The translations under genes were made by a program, and so were the position numbers. Below the pieces are notes generated by a model that saw nothing but the letters and a program-made list of their open reading frames with translations, did no database searches and had not been told where the DNA came from. From Antricoccus suffuscus (lineage in GTDB: Bacteria; Actinomycetota; Actinomycetes; Mycobacteriales; Antricoccaceae), in NCBI RefSeq assembly GCF_003003235.1, contig NZ_PVUE01000022.1, positions 1 through 64,000 of the forward strand: a stretch of 64,000 bases of DNA, read 5' to 3'. Position 1 is the first letter of the stretch. Each line of letters opens with the position of its first letter. Positions 20,261 through 29,835 of the stretch are shown in pieces.

Positions 20261-21424
20261 GTGGATCTTTTCGAGTATCAGGCTCGTGAGCTCTTCGCCA
20301 AGCACGACGTACCGGTGCTTGGTGGAGGCGTTGCCGAGACGGCAGAGCAGGCGAAGGAAATCGCGACCAAAATCGGTGGTCAGGTTGTCGTCAAGGCGCA
20401 GGTAAAAACCGGCGGCCGCGGCAAGGCCGGCGGCGTCAAGCTCGCCGACGACCCCGATGATGCGAAGGAAAAGGCCGAGGCCATCCTGGGTATGGACATC
20501 AAGGGCCATACCGTTCACCAGGTGATGGTGGCCGCCGCGTCCGACATCGCCGAGGAGTACTACATCTCCTTCTTGCTTGATCGGTCGAACCGCACCTTCC
20601 TTGCGATGGCATCTGTCGAAGGTGGCGTCGAGATCGAAGAGGTAGCCGAAACCCGCCCGGAGGCGCTGGCGAGGGTGTCTATCGACGCCAATGTCGGTGT
20701 CGACGACGCTAAGGCGCGGGAGATCGTGGAAGCGGCGAAGTTCCCGGCCGATGTTGCCGACCAGATCGCCGAAGTGGCCAAGAAACTGTGGGACGTGTTC
20801 GTCAAGGAAGACGCCACCCTGGTCGAGGTCAACCCGTTGGTCAAGGACCCTGCCGGCAAGATTATCGCGCTCGACGGCAAGGTCACCATCGATGAGAACG
20901 CTAGTTTCCGGCATCCGGAGCAGGCAGCGCTCGCGGACAAGTCAGCGGCCGATCCCCTTGAGCAGAAGGCCAAGGAGCTCTCGCTCAACTACGTCAAGCT
21001 CGACGGGGAGGTCGGCATTATCGGCAACGGCGCCGGGCTGGTCATGTCTACGCTCGACGTGGTTGCGTATGCCGGGGAGCAGTACAGCGTGCGACCGGCG
21101 AACTTCCTGGACCTCGGGGGCGGCTCGTCCGCTGAGGTTATGGCCAACGGTCTCGGGCTGATCCTGTCCGATCCCTCGGTGCGCAGCGTGTTCGTCAACG
21201 TCTTTGGCGGCATCACCTCGTGCGACACGGTCGCGACGGGCATTGTCACTGCGCTCGGACAGCTTGGTGACAAGGCGACCAAGCCGCTCGTCGTACGCCT
21301 CGACGGCAACAACGTTGAAGAGGGTCGCAAGATCCTCAACGATGCAAACCACCCGTTGGTACAGCAGGTCGACACGATGGACGGCGCAGCGGCCAAGGCC
21401 GCCGAGCTCGCCGCTGCGAAATAA
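20261..21424 (+). CDS. sucC: Succinyl-CoA synthetase beta subunit
   Basis: 387 residues, standard length. N-terminal ATP-grasp domain begins [30 protein letters not shown] binds nucleotide; VEVNPLV carries the metal-binding Glu/Asn. The C-terminal CoA-ligase domain has [11 protein letters not shown] and [11 protein letters not shown], which holds the phosphohistidine-interacting power helix. It forms the alpha/beta enzyme with SucD and makes ATP or GTP from succinyl-CoA in the TCA cycle. GTG start with AAGGA upstream. sucD follows after 15 bases. Confidence 0.98.
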   Translation: MDLFEYQARELFAKHDVPVLGGGVAETAEQAKEIATKIGGQVVVKAQVKTGGRGKAGGVKLADDPDDAKEKAEAILGMDIKGHTVHQVMVAAASDIAEEYYISFLLDRSNRTFLAMASVEGGVEIEEVAETRPEALARVSIDANVGVDDAKAREIVEAAKFPADVADQIAEVAKKLWDVFVKEDATLVEVNPLVKDPAGKIIALDGKVTIDENASFRHPEQAALADKSAADPLEQKAKELSLNYVKLDGEVGIIGNGAGLVMSTLDVVAYAGEQYSVRPANFLDLGGGSSAEVMANGLGLILSDPSVRSVFVNVFGGITSCDTVATGIVTALGQLGDKATKPLVVRLDGNNVEEGRKILNDANHPLVQQVDTMDGAAAKAAELAAAK

Positions 21425-21439
21425 GGGACGGACACTCCA

Positions 21440-22321
21440 GTGGCAATTTTTCTCAATGAAAACAGCAAGATCATCGTGCAGGGCATGACCGGTTCGGAGG
21501 GTATGAAGCACACCCGCCGGATGATCGCCTACGGCAGCAAGGTCGTCGGCGGCGTGACCCCGGGCAAGGGCGGCCAGAAGGTCGACTTCGATGGCACCGA
21601 GGTCCCGGTTTTCGGTTCGGTTCAGGAAGCCAAGGATGCGACCGGCGCCGACGTGACGGTCATCTTCGTCCCACCGAAATTTGCTAAGGCCGCGGCCATC
21701 GAAGCCATCGACGCCGAGATCGAGCTCGCGGTCGTAATCACCGAGGGCATTCCGGTGCATGACGCGACCGCGTTCTGGGCGTACGCCCAGGGCAAGAAGA
21801 CCCGTTTCATCGGGCCGAACTGTCCGGGCCTGCAGAGCCCGGGACTATCAAGCGCTGGCATCATTCCGACCAATATCTCCGGCCCGGGCAAGATCGGCCT
21901 GGTCTCGAAGTCCGGCACGCTGACCTACCAGATGATGTACGAGTTGCGGGACATCGGCTTCTCGACCGCGGTCGGCATCGGTGGCGATCCGGTCATCGGT
22001 ACGACCCACATCGACTGCCTCGAGGCGTTTGAGAACGATCCCGAGACTGTTGCTGTCGTGATGATCGGCGAGATCGGCGGCGACGCCGAGGAACGTGCGG
22101 CCGACTACATCAAGGCCAACATCACCAAGCCGGTTGTCGGCTACGTTGCAGGATTCACGGCGCCCGAAGGCAAGACCATGGGTCACGCGGGCGCGATCGT
22201 GTCCGGTTCGTCGGGTACGGCGCAGGCCAAGAAGGAAGCGCTTGAGGCGGCCGGCGTGAAGGTCGGTAAGACGCCGTCCGAGGCCGCCGCTCTGATGCGT
22301 GAGATCGTCAACGCGCTTTGA
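21440..22321 (+). CDS. sucD: Succinyl-CoA synthetase alpha subunit
   Basis: 293 residues. CoA-binding Rossmann domain at the N-terminus ([16 protein letters not shown]), then [10 protein letters not shown] and the active-site His249 in GHAGAIVSG, which is phosphorylated in catalysis. GTG start, 15 bases after sucC, so translation may be coupled. A GC-rich hairpin after the stop probably ends the sucCD transcript. Confidence 0.98.
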   Translation: MAIFLNENSKIIVQGMTGSEGMKHTRRMIAYGSKVVGGVTPGKGGQKVDFDGTEVPVFGSVQEAKDATGADVTVIFVPPKFAKAAAIEAIDAEIELAVVITEGIPVHDATAFWAYAQGKKTRFIGPNCPGLQSPGLSSAGIIPTNISGPGKIGLVSKSGTLTYQMMYELRDIGFSTAVGIGGDPVIGTTHIDCLEAFENDPETVAVVMIGEIGGDAEERAADYIKANITKPVVGYVAGFTAPEGKTMGHAGAIVSGSSGTAQAKKEALEAAGVKVGKTPSEAAALMREIVNAL

Positions 22322-22347
22322 TCGTGCGCTAGAAGTCCTATAGTGAT

Positions 22348-22388
22348 GCGGCCCGCGGACCCGTCGAAAGATGGTCTTCGCGGGTCGC
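22348..22388 (+). terminator. GC-rich hairpin after sucD
   Basis: GCGGCCCGCG (22348-22357) pairs with CGCGGGTCGC (22379-22388) with one G-T pair; inside it GACC pairs with GGTC. No T-run, which is common in actinobacterial terminators. Confidence 0.65.
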
Positions 22389-22483
22389 GTCACGTATCAG
22401 GCATTTAACGAATCGCGCCTCGTGCTGCCTGTTTGGGTCGCGATGGCTTATTGTAGGCGCGGAACCTAGAACTGCTAATTATT

Positions 22484-22501
22484 GTCTACGTCTGCGTAGA
22501 C
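22484..22501. promoter_or_regulatory. Small inverted repeat in the leader of the DUF5336-like gene
   Basis: GTCTACG, four bases, CGTAGAC: perfect seven-base arms, 30 bases before the ATG at 22532. It directly follows an A/T-rich CTAATTATT that could hold a -10 box. It may be an operator or a leader hairpin. Confidence 0.4.
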
Positions 22502-22531
22502 CAATGTGAAGTACTCAATCAAGGGGTCGGA

Positions 22532-23443
22532 ATGTCGTATCCGCAGGGTCCGCCGACAGGTGGCTTTGGCCAGCCTGAAGGACAACAGCCGCAGGGACCG
22601 CCGTCGGGCGGTTTCGCTGCGCCGCAGCAGCCACAGGGACCGCCATCCGGTGGCTTCGCTCAGCCGCAACCTCAGCAGCCATATGGCCAGCCACAGGGCC
22701 AGGCATACGGCCAGCCGCAGGGCCAGCAGCATGGTCAGCCAGGCCAGCCGCAAGGGCAACCGACGTGGGGCCAGTCACTAGGCCAGTCGATGGGCCAGTC
22801 CAGCGCGGTCAAGAAATTCAACGCGGCCACGATCCGTCCCGGTCAGTGGGGCGGCTTGGGGATGTGGCTTTTCAGCATCCTGGCAATCTCGCTGAACTTT
22901 GTTGCCGGCGCGAGCGAGACCTACTATGGCCAGACCTACAGCTACTCCGGCGCGTCGGGCTGGAACCTGACTCTGAACATCTTCATGTTCATCTTCTTCC
23001 TCATTGCCGCTGCTGCAGCGGCCGTGGACATATTCCTTAACCTGTCGCTGCCGTTCCCGCTCGCATTCGCGACCGGTGGCGCCCTTGCCATCGGCGGCCT
23101 GTTCGGGGTGCTCGAATTCCTGGTCAATATCTCCCATATCGACCAGTACGGCGTGGGCGCGTACTTCGTCCTCGTCGCTGGTATCGCCGGACTGGCACTC
23201 GGCGCACTTGAGATTATGTGGGCGATCAAGCAGCCCAAGACGCCGTCCAGCACCGGCGGACAGTGGGGTCAGCCCGCAGCCGGCCAGTGGGGCCAGCCTG
23301 CCGGTGGACAGCCGCAGCAGGGTTGGGGTCAGCCGGCGCCGGGCCAGCAGGCACCGGGCCAGCAGGCGCCGGGACAGCCCGGACCTGGTGCCCCGGGCGG
23401 CTATCCGCCGCCGCAGCAGGGTTGGGGCTCGCCACAGGGCTAG
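22532..23443 (+). CDS. Four-helix membrane protein with Gln/Pro/Gly repeats (DUF5336/Rv0954-like)
   Basis: 303 residues. The N-terminal 95 residues carry PQGPPxGGF three times (about 4-12, 20-28, 34-42) and then GQPQGQ repeats. Four membrane helices follow (about 108-235), the last reading YFVLVAGIAGLALGALEIMW. The C-terminus is again Gln/Pro/Gly-rich (WGQPA and PGQQA repeats). Architecture and position after sucCD match Rv0954, the 34-kDa antigen homologue of M. tuberculosis, which has been linked to septal/polar growth factors. Function unproven. ATG start; ribosome site AAGGGG is seven bases upstream. Confidence 0.8.
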   Translation: MSYPQGPPTGGFGQPEGQQPQGPPSGGFAAPQQPQGPPSGGFAQPQPQQPYGQPQGQAYGQPQGQQHGQPGQPQGQPTWGQSLGQSMGQSSAVKKFNAATIRPGQWGGLGMWLFSILAISLNFVAGASETYYGQTYSYSGASGWNLTLNIFMFIFFLIAAAAAAVDIFLNLSLPFPLAFATGGALAIGGLFGVLEFLVNISHIDQYGVGAYFVLVAGIAGLALGALEIMWAIKQPKTPSSTGGQWGQPAAGQWGQPAGGQPQQGWGQPAPGQQAPGQQAPGQPGPGAPGGYPPPQQGWGSPQG

Positions 23444-23473
23444 TCGGCAACAGCACAGACATCGGCAGCTAAC

Positions 23474-23501
23474 GAAGGGCCCGCGATCACGCGGGCCCTT
23501 C
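23474..23501 (+). terminator. Strong terminator hairpin
   Basis: GAAGGGCCCGCG, loop ATCA, CGCGGGCCCTTC: a perfect 12-base stem, 30 bases after the stop of the four-helix protein gene. Confidence 0.9.
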
Positions 23502-23603
23502 GGCTTTGAAACTTGATCGGGATAGATGGCACCGCGCGGCTTGTCGTTGCGTCCGTGTGAGTACCGAATAGGGCGCGCGCAGAGCCGGGGCAAGGAGTCG
23601 TAG

Positions 23604-24788
23604 GTGACAGGGGAGAAGCAGCCGCCGGCGTACGACGGACCGCCGGTAGATCCGGAGCCGCGGAGGCCGGCACCGAACTACGTCGTCACACCCGCGCCGC
23701 ATCGACCGCCGCCGGTCGGGTGGACGCAGCATCAGATGTCCTGGGGGGAGTCCCTCGCCGCGCGAGGCGGGTTCAAGAACGCTCAGGTTCCGCCGTCGCG
23801 CTGGGCGATCCTGGTACTACTGGTTGCGCAGATCGTCACCAACTCGCTACCGATCCTCAAGCTGTCCGGCGCGGCCACCGAGCAGGGCATGTCTACGCTG
23901 GTGCTGTGGAGCCGTCCGGCGTACGCCTGGAGCTTTGCGTTCCTCACCGTCGCGGTCGTGATCTTTGCGCTGTCTGTATTCCTGCCGCTCTCTCGCCGTT
24001 TGCGGGTCGGCGTACTCGTCGGTGGATTCACCGGCGCAGCCGGCCTGCTGTCGGTTCTCGGGTTCTTCGACATCTTGCTGCGCACCAGCGGGTCGAAAGG
24101 GACCGCGTCGCTCGCCGTCGGACCGATCGTGGCGGTGATCGTCGGCGCCGTGACGCTCCTGATCGGGGTACTGGAATTCCTGCAGCTGCCGACCGTGCAG
24201 CACAAGCGCCCGCATGCCGGTCCGATGCGGTATGCCGTGTTCTTCACGCCGGTCGCGGCCGCCGCGGCGTTCAGCGTGATCGCTTTAGACATCAGCTTCG
24301 CAGGTAAGCCGGCCACGATCCCAGTGGGACTGGTGGCCGTGAACGAGTCGTCGTCGGTCAGCACGGCGCTCACCCAGTACGAGCAAGCCGGCGTCGCCGT
24401 GGACGGCTGGTGGTCGGCGCTGACCGTCTGGTCATTCGTCCTGCTGGTGATTGCCGCAGTGCTCGCGCTGATCATGCTGTGCCGCCGCGCGCCTACCCGA
24501 ATCCCTGGCGGGTTCGCAATCGGACCGTTGCTGGGGCTCGCGGGACTGTTTGCAGTCATGTGGTTCTTTATCGCCCTCGGCACTCTCACGAGTCGCGAAA
24601 TCGCGCTCGCGTCAGTGACGAAGCTCGACGCGGCGCAGTTCAGCGCGCACCTGTCTCTCGGTGGCTACCTGATCCTCGCCGTCGGCGCGGTGTTGATGTC
24701 GCTGTCTGCGTTTGAGGTGGCCGACGCGCTACAGACGCCCCGCATCGCACCCCGGCCCCGAACCAAAGACAGACCACCGTCGCGCTGA
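23604..24788 (+). CDS. Eight-helix membrane protein, tandem four-helix architecture
   Basis: 394 residues. A Pro-rich cytosolic tail (1-65) precedes eight predicted helices in two sets of four. The fourth helix of each set (VAVIVGAVTLLIGVLEFL and YLILAVGAVLMSLSAFEV) resembles the fourth helix of the upstream DUF5336-like protein, so this looks like a doubled relative of it. A long extracellular segment of about 40 residues (VNESSSVSTAL) lies between the halves. GTG start with AAGGAG seven bases upstream. No function known; the neighbourhood of PerM suggests an envelope role. Confidence 0.75.
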   Translation: MTGEKQPPAYDGPPVDPEPRRPAPNYVVTPAPHRPPPVGWTQHQMSWGESLAARGGFKNAQVPPSRWAILVLLVAQIVTNSLPILKLSGAATEQGMSTLVLWSRPAYAWSFAFLTVAVVIFALSVFLPLSRRLRVGVLVGGFTGAAGLLSVLGFFDILLRTSGSKGTASLAVGPIVAVIVGAVTLLIGVLEFLQLPTVQHKRPHAGPMRYAVFFTPVAAAAAFSVIALDISFAGKPATIPVGLVAVNESSSVSTALTQYEQAGVAVDGWWSALTVWSFVLLVIAAVLALIMLCRRAPTRIPGGFAIGPLLGLAGLFAVMWFFIALGTLTSREIALASVTKLDAAQFSAHLSLGGYLILAVGAVLMSLSAFEVADALQTPRIAPRPRTKDRPPSR

Positions 24789-24873
24789 TTCGCGTGAGTG
24801 GTGATGCAGCAGATGCAGGTGGTGTGCGGCGTGCCTTCACCACACTGGCCGACGACTCTGTGACTCTTGACGA

Positions 24874-26385
24874 GTGAGTGCCCCGACCAAAGAGTTGACG
24901 AAGGCTGGCGAGCAAGAGACACGTACACCATCGCGGGCGTTTAACAATGGCCGGGCCGTGCTGTGGTCGGCCCTGTCGGCCTTAGGCGTTGTGCTCGCTG
25001 GGCTCACGATGATGATCGCGCTCGCGCTGGTCGCCTGGTCACTGGATCATCCCGCCGGCGCGACAACCTACAGCGCGGCGATTGTGGGCGTGCAATCCTG
25101 GCTGTTGGCCAACGGCGGGGGACTCAGCTTCGGCGGCGGTGCACTTTCGTTGCCACCGCTAGCGGTGACCGCACTGATCGGCTACCTCTTCTACCGTTCT
25201 GGGCGCAGTCTCGCGCGGCGGTGCGATATCGGGACCTACCTGGGGATCCTTGAAGCGCTGATCGCCGTCGGGTTGACCTACGTGACCACCGCGTTCGTGC
25301 TCACTGCGGTCGGTACGACCTCCGCGGTCACCATCGGCCTGCTCAAACTCGGCCTGGTCAGCGGCGCGCTATCAGTTTTGCCTACCGCACTGGGCATGCT
25401 CGCCGAATCGGGGCTCGGTCAGCAGTTACTCGGTCGGCTGCCGGGCCCCTCACATGCCTATCTGCGCGGTGCATTGGCCGGCGTACTCGCGCTCATCGGC
25501 ATGTCGGCGTTGCTGTTCATCGCCTCTCTGATTATCAACTTCAGTGCCGCTAGCGCGATGATCGCGGCACTCGGTCCAAGCGGCACGTCCGGCTTGACGA
25601 TCGCCGTCGTGGCGATGCTCTTCCTGCCCAATGCGTTGCTATGCATTGCCGCATTCAGTCTGGGAGCGGGGTTCTCGGTCGGGGCAGGCACGCATGTCGG
25701 GCTGCTGTCGGTGCACCTCGGACCGCTGCCGGCCTTCCCGCTCTTCGCGGTCATGCCTGATCACCCGAGCGCGCTGACCTGGTCGTCACTTATCGCGCCG
25801 ATTGCTGCGGCCGTTGTCGCCGCGCTGGTGTTTGTGCGGCATCTCGAGCCTGACGAGCGTTCGGTCGCCCGGCTCGCCGGGGGCGTCGGCGCCATGGCCC
25901 TCACCATCGGACTCATGCTGAGTGCGTTCGCGCTACTCGGCTCCGGCGGAATCGGAGCCGACCGGCTCGCATCTCTCGGCGCATCTCCGTTGCGGCTGTT
26001 TCTGTTCGGCGTCGTCGGGATGGCGGTGCTGATGGCGATCACGACCTACACCGTCAACCTGAAGGGTGTCGTCGCCATCGTGGCCGAGCGGCTGGAGAAG
26101 CGGCGTACGAAGGATCAGATCGTTGAGGATGCCGAACCTGACGATGCCGACGAGCCCGAGACTGACGAATCTGGGACCGATGATCCGGACCCAGCGGACG
26201 CAGCGGACGAAACAGACACCGCGGACGAGGACACGAAGGACGCACCCGAAACCGACGGCGATGCCTCCGAAGCGATCGCTCCCGACGAGGTGCCGGAGGC
26301 GGTCGACCAATGCGACACCGGCCGTATCGATACCGCCGCGATCGCCGCTCAACTGGTCCAGGACCGTCAGCGTAAGGCGAGCTAA
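24874..26385 (+). CDS. DUF6350 membrane protein (PerM/Rv0955-like)
   Basis: 503 residues, about ten membrane helices up to residue 400 followed by an acidic cytosolic tail (about 415-490, mostly Asp/Glu/Thr). Position between the Rv0954-like gene and purN, and the length, match M. tuberculosis Rv0955 (PerM), which supports cell division through FtsB. The segment SWLLANGGGLSFGGGALSLPPLAVT is a typical feature of the family. GTG start without an obvious ribosome site. The acidic tail is unusually long and low in complexity. Confidence 0.85.
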   Translation: MSAPTKELTKAGEQETRTPSRAFNNGRAVLWSALSALGVVLAGLTMMIALALVAWSLDHPAGATTYSAAIVGVQSWLLANGGGLSFGGGALSLPPLAVTALIGYLFYRSGRSLARRCDIGTYLGILEALIAVGLTYVTTAFVLTAVGTTSAVTIGLLKLGLVSGALSVLPTALGMLAESGLGQQLLGRLPGPSHAYLRGALAGVLALIGMSALLFIASLIINFSAASAMIAALGPSGTSGLTIAVVAMLFLPNALLCIAAFSLGAGFSVGAGTHVGLLSVHLGPLPAFPLFAVMPDHPSALTWSSLIAPIAAAVVAALVFVRHLEPDERSVARLAGGVGAMALTIGLMLSAFALLGSGGIGADRLASLGASPLRLFLFGVVGMAVLMAITTYTVNLKGVVAIVAERLEKRRTKDQIVEDAEPDDADEPETDESGTDDPDPADAADETDTADEDTKDAPETDGDASEAIAPDEVPEAVDQCDTGRIDTAAIAAQLVQDRQRKAS

Positions 26386-26440
26386 ACGATCGATACGGAG
26401 GCCGGACGCATCGTGCGCTCGCCCACAGTGCGCGCTGCAC

Positions 26441-26446
26441 TACGAT
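26441..26446 (+). promoter_or_regulatory. -10 element for a leaderless purN transcript
   Basis: TACGAT followed by seven bases and the GTG of purN at 26454. No ribosome site is present, so a leaderless mRNA is likely. Confidence 0.6.
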
Positions 26447-26453
26447 TTGTCAC

Positions 26454-27050
26454 GTGCCCGTTCGCCTCGTCGTACTCATCTCCGGTAGCGGGACACTGCT
26501 GCAGTCTTTAATCGATGCCTGCGTCGATCCCGCGTTCGATGCGCAGATCGTTGCCGTCGGGGCCGACCGCGACGCGATCGTCGGACTCGACCGTGCCCGC
26601 GCCGCTGGTCTGGCGACGTTTGTCTGCAAGGTGGGTCAGTACGCCGACCGAGCCGAATGGAACGAAGCGCTCGCTAACGAAGTCGCGGCGTATGAGCCGG
26701 ACTGGGTGATCAGCGCCGGATTCATGAAGATCGTCGGTGCCGGATTCCTCGCGCGGTACGGCGGTCGGATGCTCAACACGCATCCCGCGCTGCTGCCCAG
26801 CTTTCCCGGTGCGCATGCCGTCCGCGACGCGCTGGCGCACGGGGTGAAGGTCACTGGCTGCACGCTGTTCACGGTCGACGAAGGCATCGACACCGGGCCG
26901 ATCATTGCCCAGCGTGCGGTCGACGTACTCGACGGCGACACCGAAGAGTCCTTGCACGAACGAATCAAGGTCGTTGAGCGACAGATGCTCATCGATGCCA
27001 TACAACATCTAGTCGCCCGGCAACGCACAGCGGAAGGTGAATATTCATGA
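26454..27050 (+). CDS. purN: Phosphoribosylglycinamide formyltransferase
   Basis: 198 residues, normal length. It transfers formyl from 10-formyl-THF to GAR in purine synthesis. N-terminal phosphate-binding loop [10 protein letters not shown]; catalytic Asn and His in [16 protein letters not shown]; catalytic Asp in [10 protein letters not shown]. The GTG start follows a TACGAT box at leaderless spacing. The stop overlaps the purH start (ATGA), so the two are translated together. The purN-purH order after the DUF6350 gene is as in mycobacteria. Confidence 0.96.
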   Translation: MPVRLVVLISGSGTLLQSLIDACVDPAFDAQIVAVGADRDAIVGLDRARAAGLATFVCKVGQYADRAEWNEALANEVAAYEPDWVISAGFMKIVGAGFLARYGGRMLNTHPALLPSFPGAHAVRDALAHGVKVTGCTLFTVDEGIDTGPIIAQRAVDVLDGDTEESLHERIKVVERQMLIDAIQHLVARQRTAEGEYS

Positions 27051-28594
27051 CCAAGGTCGCGATTACGCGCGCATTGATCAGTGTCTACGACAAGACCGGG
27101 CTCGAGGAGCTCGTCAAGGGGCTCGCCGCCGCCGGCGTAGAGATCGTCTCCACCGGCTCGACCGCCAAGCAGATCGCTGCGGCCGGCGCGAAGGTCACTG
27201 AGGTTGCTGACCTCACGGGGTTCCCCGAGTGCCTCGATGGGCGCGTCAAGACGCTGCACCCGAAGGTCCACGCCGGACTGCTCGCCGATGTGCGAAACCC
27301 TGACCACACAACGCAGCTCGCCGACCTCGGCGTCGAGGCTTTTCAACTGCTGGTCAGCAACTTGTACCCGTTCACCGAGACTGTCGCAAGCGGTGCCTCG
27401 GCCGACGAGTGCATCGAACAGATCGACATCGGCGGTCCGTCGATGGTGCGCGGCGCCGCTAAGAACCACGCCAACGTCGCCGTCGTGACCTCGCCCTCGG
27501 CGTACGCCGACGTGCTAGAAGCTTTGCAGAACGGCGGTTTTGACCTCGACCAACGCAAACACCTTGCGGCGCAGGCATTCGCGCATACCGCGGCGTACGA
27601 CGCGGCCGTGTCTTCGTGGTTTGCCTCGACCTACGCGCCGGACGGCGACAGCGGATTCCCGGCATTCACTGCCAAGACGTGGGACCGGGGCGCGGTGTTG
27701 CGGTATGGCGAGAACCCCCATCAGAAGGCGGCCGTGTACCGAGGCCCAGAAGCCGGTATCGCGCATGCAGAAGTGCTGCACGGCAAGGAAATGTCCTACA
27801 ACAACTACGTCGACGCGGACGCCGCGCGACGTGCGGCATACGACTTCAGCGGTCCGGCGGTCGCGGTTATCAAGCACGCCAATCCCTGCGGTATTGCCGT
27901 GGGATCGGATATTGCGCAGGCGCATCGTAAGGCGCATGCCTGTGACCCGCTGTCGGCGTACGGCGGCGTAATCGCGACAAACCGGCCGGTCTCGGTCGAG
28001 ATGGCCAAGCAGGTCGCAGAGATCTTCACTGAAGTGCTCATCGCGCCGGGCTACGACGATGGCGCGCTGGAAGTGCTCAAAGCCAAGAAGAACATCCGCC
28101 TGCTCGCGCTCGAACCGGTCGAATCCGCTGGCATTGAGATGCGGCCGATCTCGGGTGGCGCCCTGGTGCAGCAGCAGGACCGGATCGACGCCGAGGGTGA
28201 CTCGCCGGCGAACTGGACGCTCGCTTGCGGTGCGGCGGCCGATGATAAGACGTTAGCGGACCTTGAGTTTGCATGGCGCGCGATTCGCGCGGTCAAGTCC
28301 AACGCGATTCTGTTGGCCAACGACGGCGCCACGATCGGCGTGGGTATGGGGCAGGTCAACCGTGTTGACTCGGCGCGACTCGCGGTGAACCGCGCCGGCG
28401 ACCGGGTTGTCGGCACAGTCGCCGCGTCGGACGCGTTCTTCCCGTTCGCCGACGGACTTGAGGTGCTGCTCGAGGCCGGTGTTCGAGCCGTCGTACAGCC
28501 TGGTGGGTCGATCCGAGATGAAGAAGTCGTCGCGGCGGCGACCAAAGCCGGTGTCACGATGTACTTCAGCGGCACTCGTCACTTTTATCACTAG
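27047..28594 (+). CDS. purH: Bifunctional AICAR formyltransferase / IMP cyclohydrolase
   Basis: 515 residues. N-terminal MGS-like IMP cyclohydrolase domain ([33 protein letters not shown]) and C-terminal AICAR transformylase domain with [11 protein letters not shown], whose Lys-His pair is catalytic, and the C-terminal GGSIRDEE. Performs the last two steps of IMP synthesis. ATGA overlap with purN. IMP feeds the GuaB/GuaA enzymes encoded upstream in the window. Confidence 0.98.
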   Translation: MTKVAITRALISVYDKTGLEELVKGLAAAGVEIVSTGSTAKQIAAAGAKVTEVADLTGFPECLDGRVKTLHPKVHAGLLADVRNPDHTTQLADLGVEAFQLLVSNLYPFTETVASGASADECIEQIDIGGPSMVRGAAKNHANVAVVTSPSAYADVLEALQNGGFDLDQRKHLAAQAFAHTAAYDAAVSSWFASTYAPDGDSGFPAFTAKTWDRGAVLRYGENPHQKAAVYRGPEAGIAHAEVLHGKEMSYNNYVDADAARRAAYDFSGPAVAVIKHANPCGIAVGSDIAQAHRKAHACDPLSAYGGVIATNRPVSVEMAKQVAEIFTEVLIAPGYDDGALEVLKAKKNIRLLALEPVESAGIEMRPISGGALVQQQDRIDAEGDSPANWTLACGAAADDKTLADLEFAWRAIRAVKSNAILLANDGATIGVGMGQVNRVDSARLAVNRAGDRVVGTVAASDAFFPFADGLEVLLEAGVRAVVQPGGSIRDEEVVAAATKAGVTMYFSGTRHFYH

Positions 28595-28676
28595 CGATCC
28601 GCGAGCGTCGGATATATCGCAGGAGTCGGATAGATAGAGTGCTCCCAAGGATCGTCACCAGACCCCAGGGGTAGCA

Positions 28677-29744
28677 ATGGCGCAGTTGAGCGGTATCGAG
28701 AGCAAGATCTTCGCCACCGGCGAGTTTCCGCTCGAGAGTGGACAGTCGCTGCCGGCATTGCAGCTCGCCTACGAGACGTACGGCGAACTGGCGCCGGGGC
28801 GAGACAACGCGATATTAGTCGTGCACGGCTACACCTCGAGCCATCACGCGGCCGGTCGTTACGCGCCCGGCAAGAGTGCGCGAGGCGTGCGGCCCGACGC
28901 GGTTGGTTGGTACGACGCCCTGATCGGCCCCGGCAAGGCCGTCGACACCGATCGATACTTCGTCATATCGGTTAACGCACTCGGGTCCGCGCATGGCAGC
29001 ACCGGGCCCAACAGCACCGACCCGCGCACCGAGAAGCCATACGGGCCGACGTTTCCCGACATCACGATGCGAGACATGGTCGCCGCCGAGAAACAGTTAG
29101 TCGACTCGTTGGGGATCGAAAGCCTCGTCGCCGTCGTCGGACCGTCGATGGGTGGCTTTCAGTCCTTCCAATGGGCGGCGTCATACCCGGGATTCATGAA
29201 GGGGATTGCCGCAGCGGTGACGGCGCCGCGGTCGCCGACCGGTCTGGGTCAGCTCGAACCGCTGCAGCGACGGCTTTCCGCTGACCCTAACTGGAATGAC
29301 GGTTGGTACTACGACAACGGCGGGATCGGCGCGACCCTACAGAAAATGCGTTTCGAAACCTTGATGAACTACGGCATGAACGAGATCCTGGCGCAGGCAA
29401 TCCCAGACCCCGCCGACCGCGAGGCGGCTATTCGTGCAGACGCGGAGGCCTGGGCTCAGGTCTACGACGGTCACTCGCTCATGGTGTTACGACGGGCAAT
29501 CGGCACGTTCGACATCACCGATGACTACGCCGCCTTAAAATCCACCAAGGTCCTCTACGTGCAGTCACCGTCGGATACCGTGTTCGATATCGCGCAGAGC
29601 CCTGGCTACGTCGCCGACATGCGTGCGGCCGGAGTCGACATCACCTACGTCGAACTACCGACCGACAAGGGACATATGGCCAGCCACGCGGACGCGGCGT
29701 TATGGGCACCGATCCTCGGCGCATTCCTTACCCGCCTCGAGTAG
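28677..29744 (+). CDS. Alpha/beta hydrolase of the MetX (homoserine acetyltransferase) family
   Basis: 355 residues. Nucleophile elbow GPSMGGFQSFQWA, catalytic Asp in SPSDTVFDI and His in GHMASHAD. The N-terminal YETYGEL and HGYTSSHHAAG, together with NALGSAHGSTGP, are typical of the MetX-like superfamily, where acetyl or succinyl transfer to homoserine or serine occurs. The C-terminal His motif differs from the usual GHDAFL of true MetX, so the substrate is uncertain; a hydrolase or serine acyltransferase role is possible. No metY-like partner is adjacent. Confidence 0.75.
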   Translation: MAQLSGIESKIFATGEFPLESGQSLPALQLAYETYGELAPGRDNAILVVHGYTSSHHAAGRYAPGKSARGVRPDAVGWYDALIGPGKAVDTDRYFVISVNALGSAHGSTGPNSTDPRTEKPYGPTFPDITMRDMVAAEKQLVDSLGIESLVAVVGPSMGGFQSFQWAASYPGFMKGIAAAVTAPRSPTGLGQLEPLQRRLSADPNWNDGWYYDNGGIGATLQKMRFETLMNYGMNEILAQAIPDPADREAAIRADAEAWAQVYDGHSLMVLRRAIGTFDITDDYAALKSTKVLYVQSPSDTVFDIAQSPGYVADMRAAGVDITYVELPTDKGHMASHADAALWAPILGAFLTRLE

Positions 29745-29768
29745 GTGAACCTGGCCACCGTCTCGCCT

Positions 29769-29797
29769 ACCCCTAGAGGACGTCACACGTCGGGGGT
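29769..29797. terminator. Possible hairpin between convergent genes
   Basis: ACCCC and GACG on the left pair with CGTC and GGGGT on the right, with a five-base bulge. It separates the MetX-like gene from the convergent PRPP synthetase gene. Weak. Confidence 0.3.
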
Positions 29798-29835
29798 CTG
29801 GTGTTGCAGCCAGAGCGCATGACGTAGCGGGCTCG

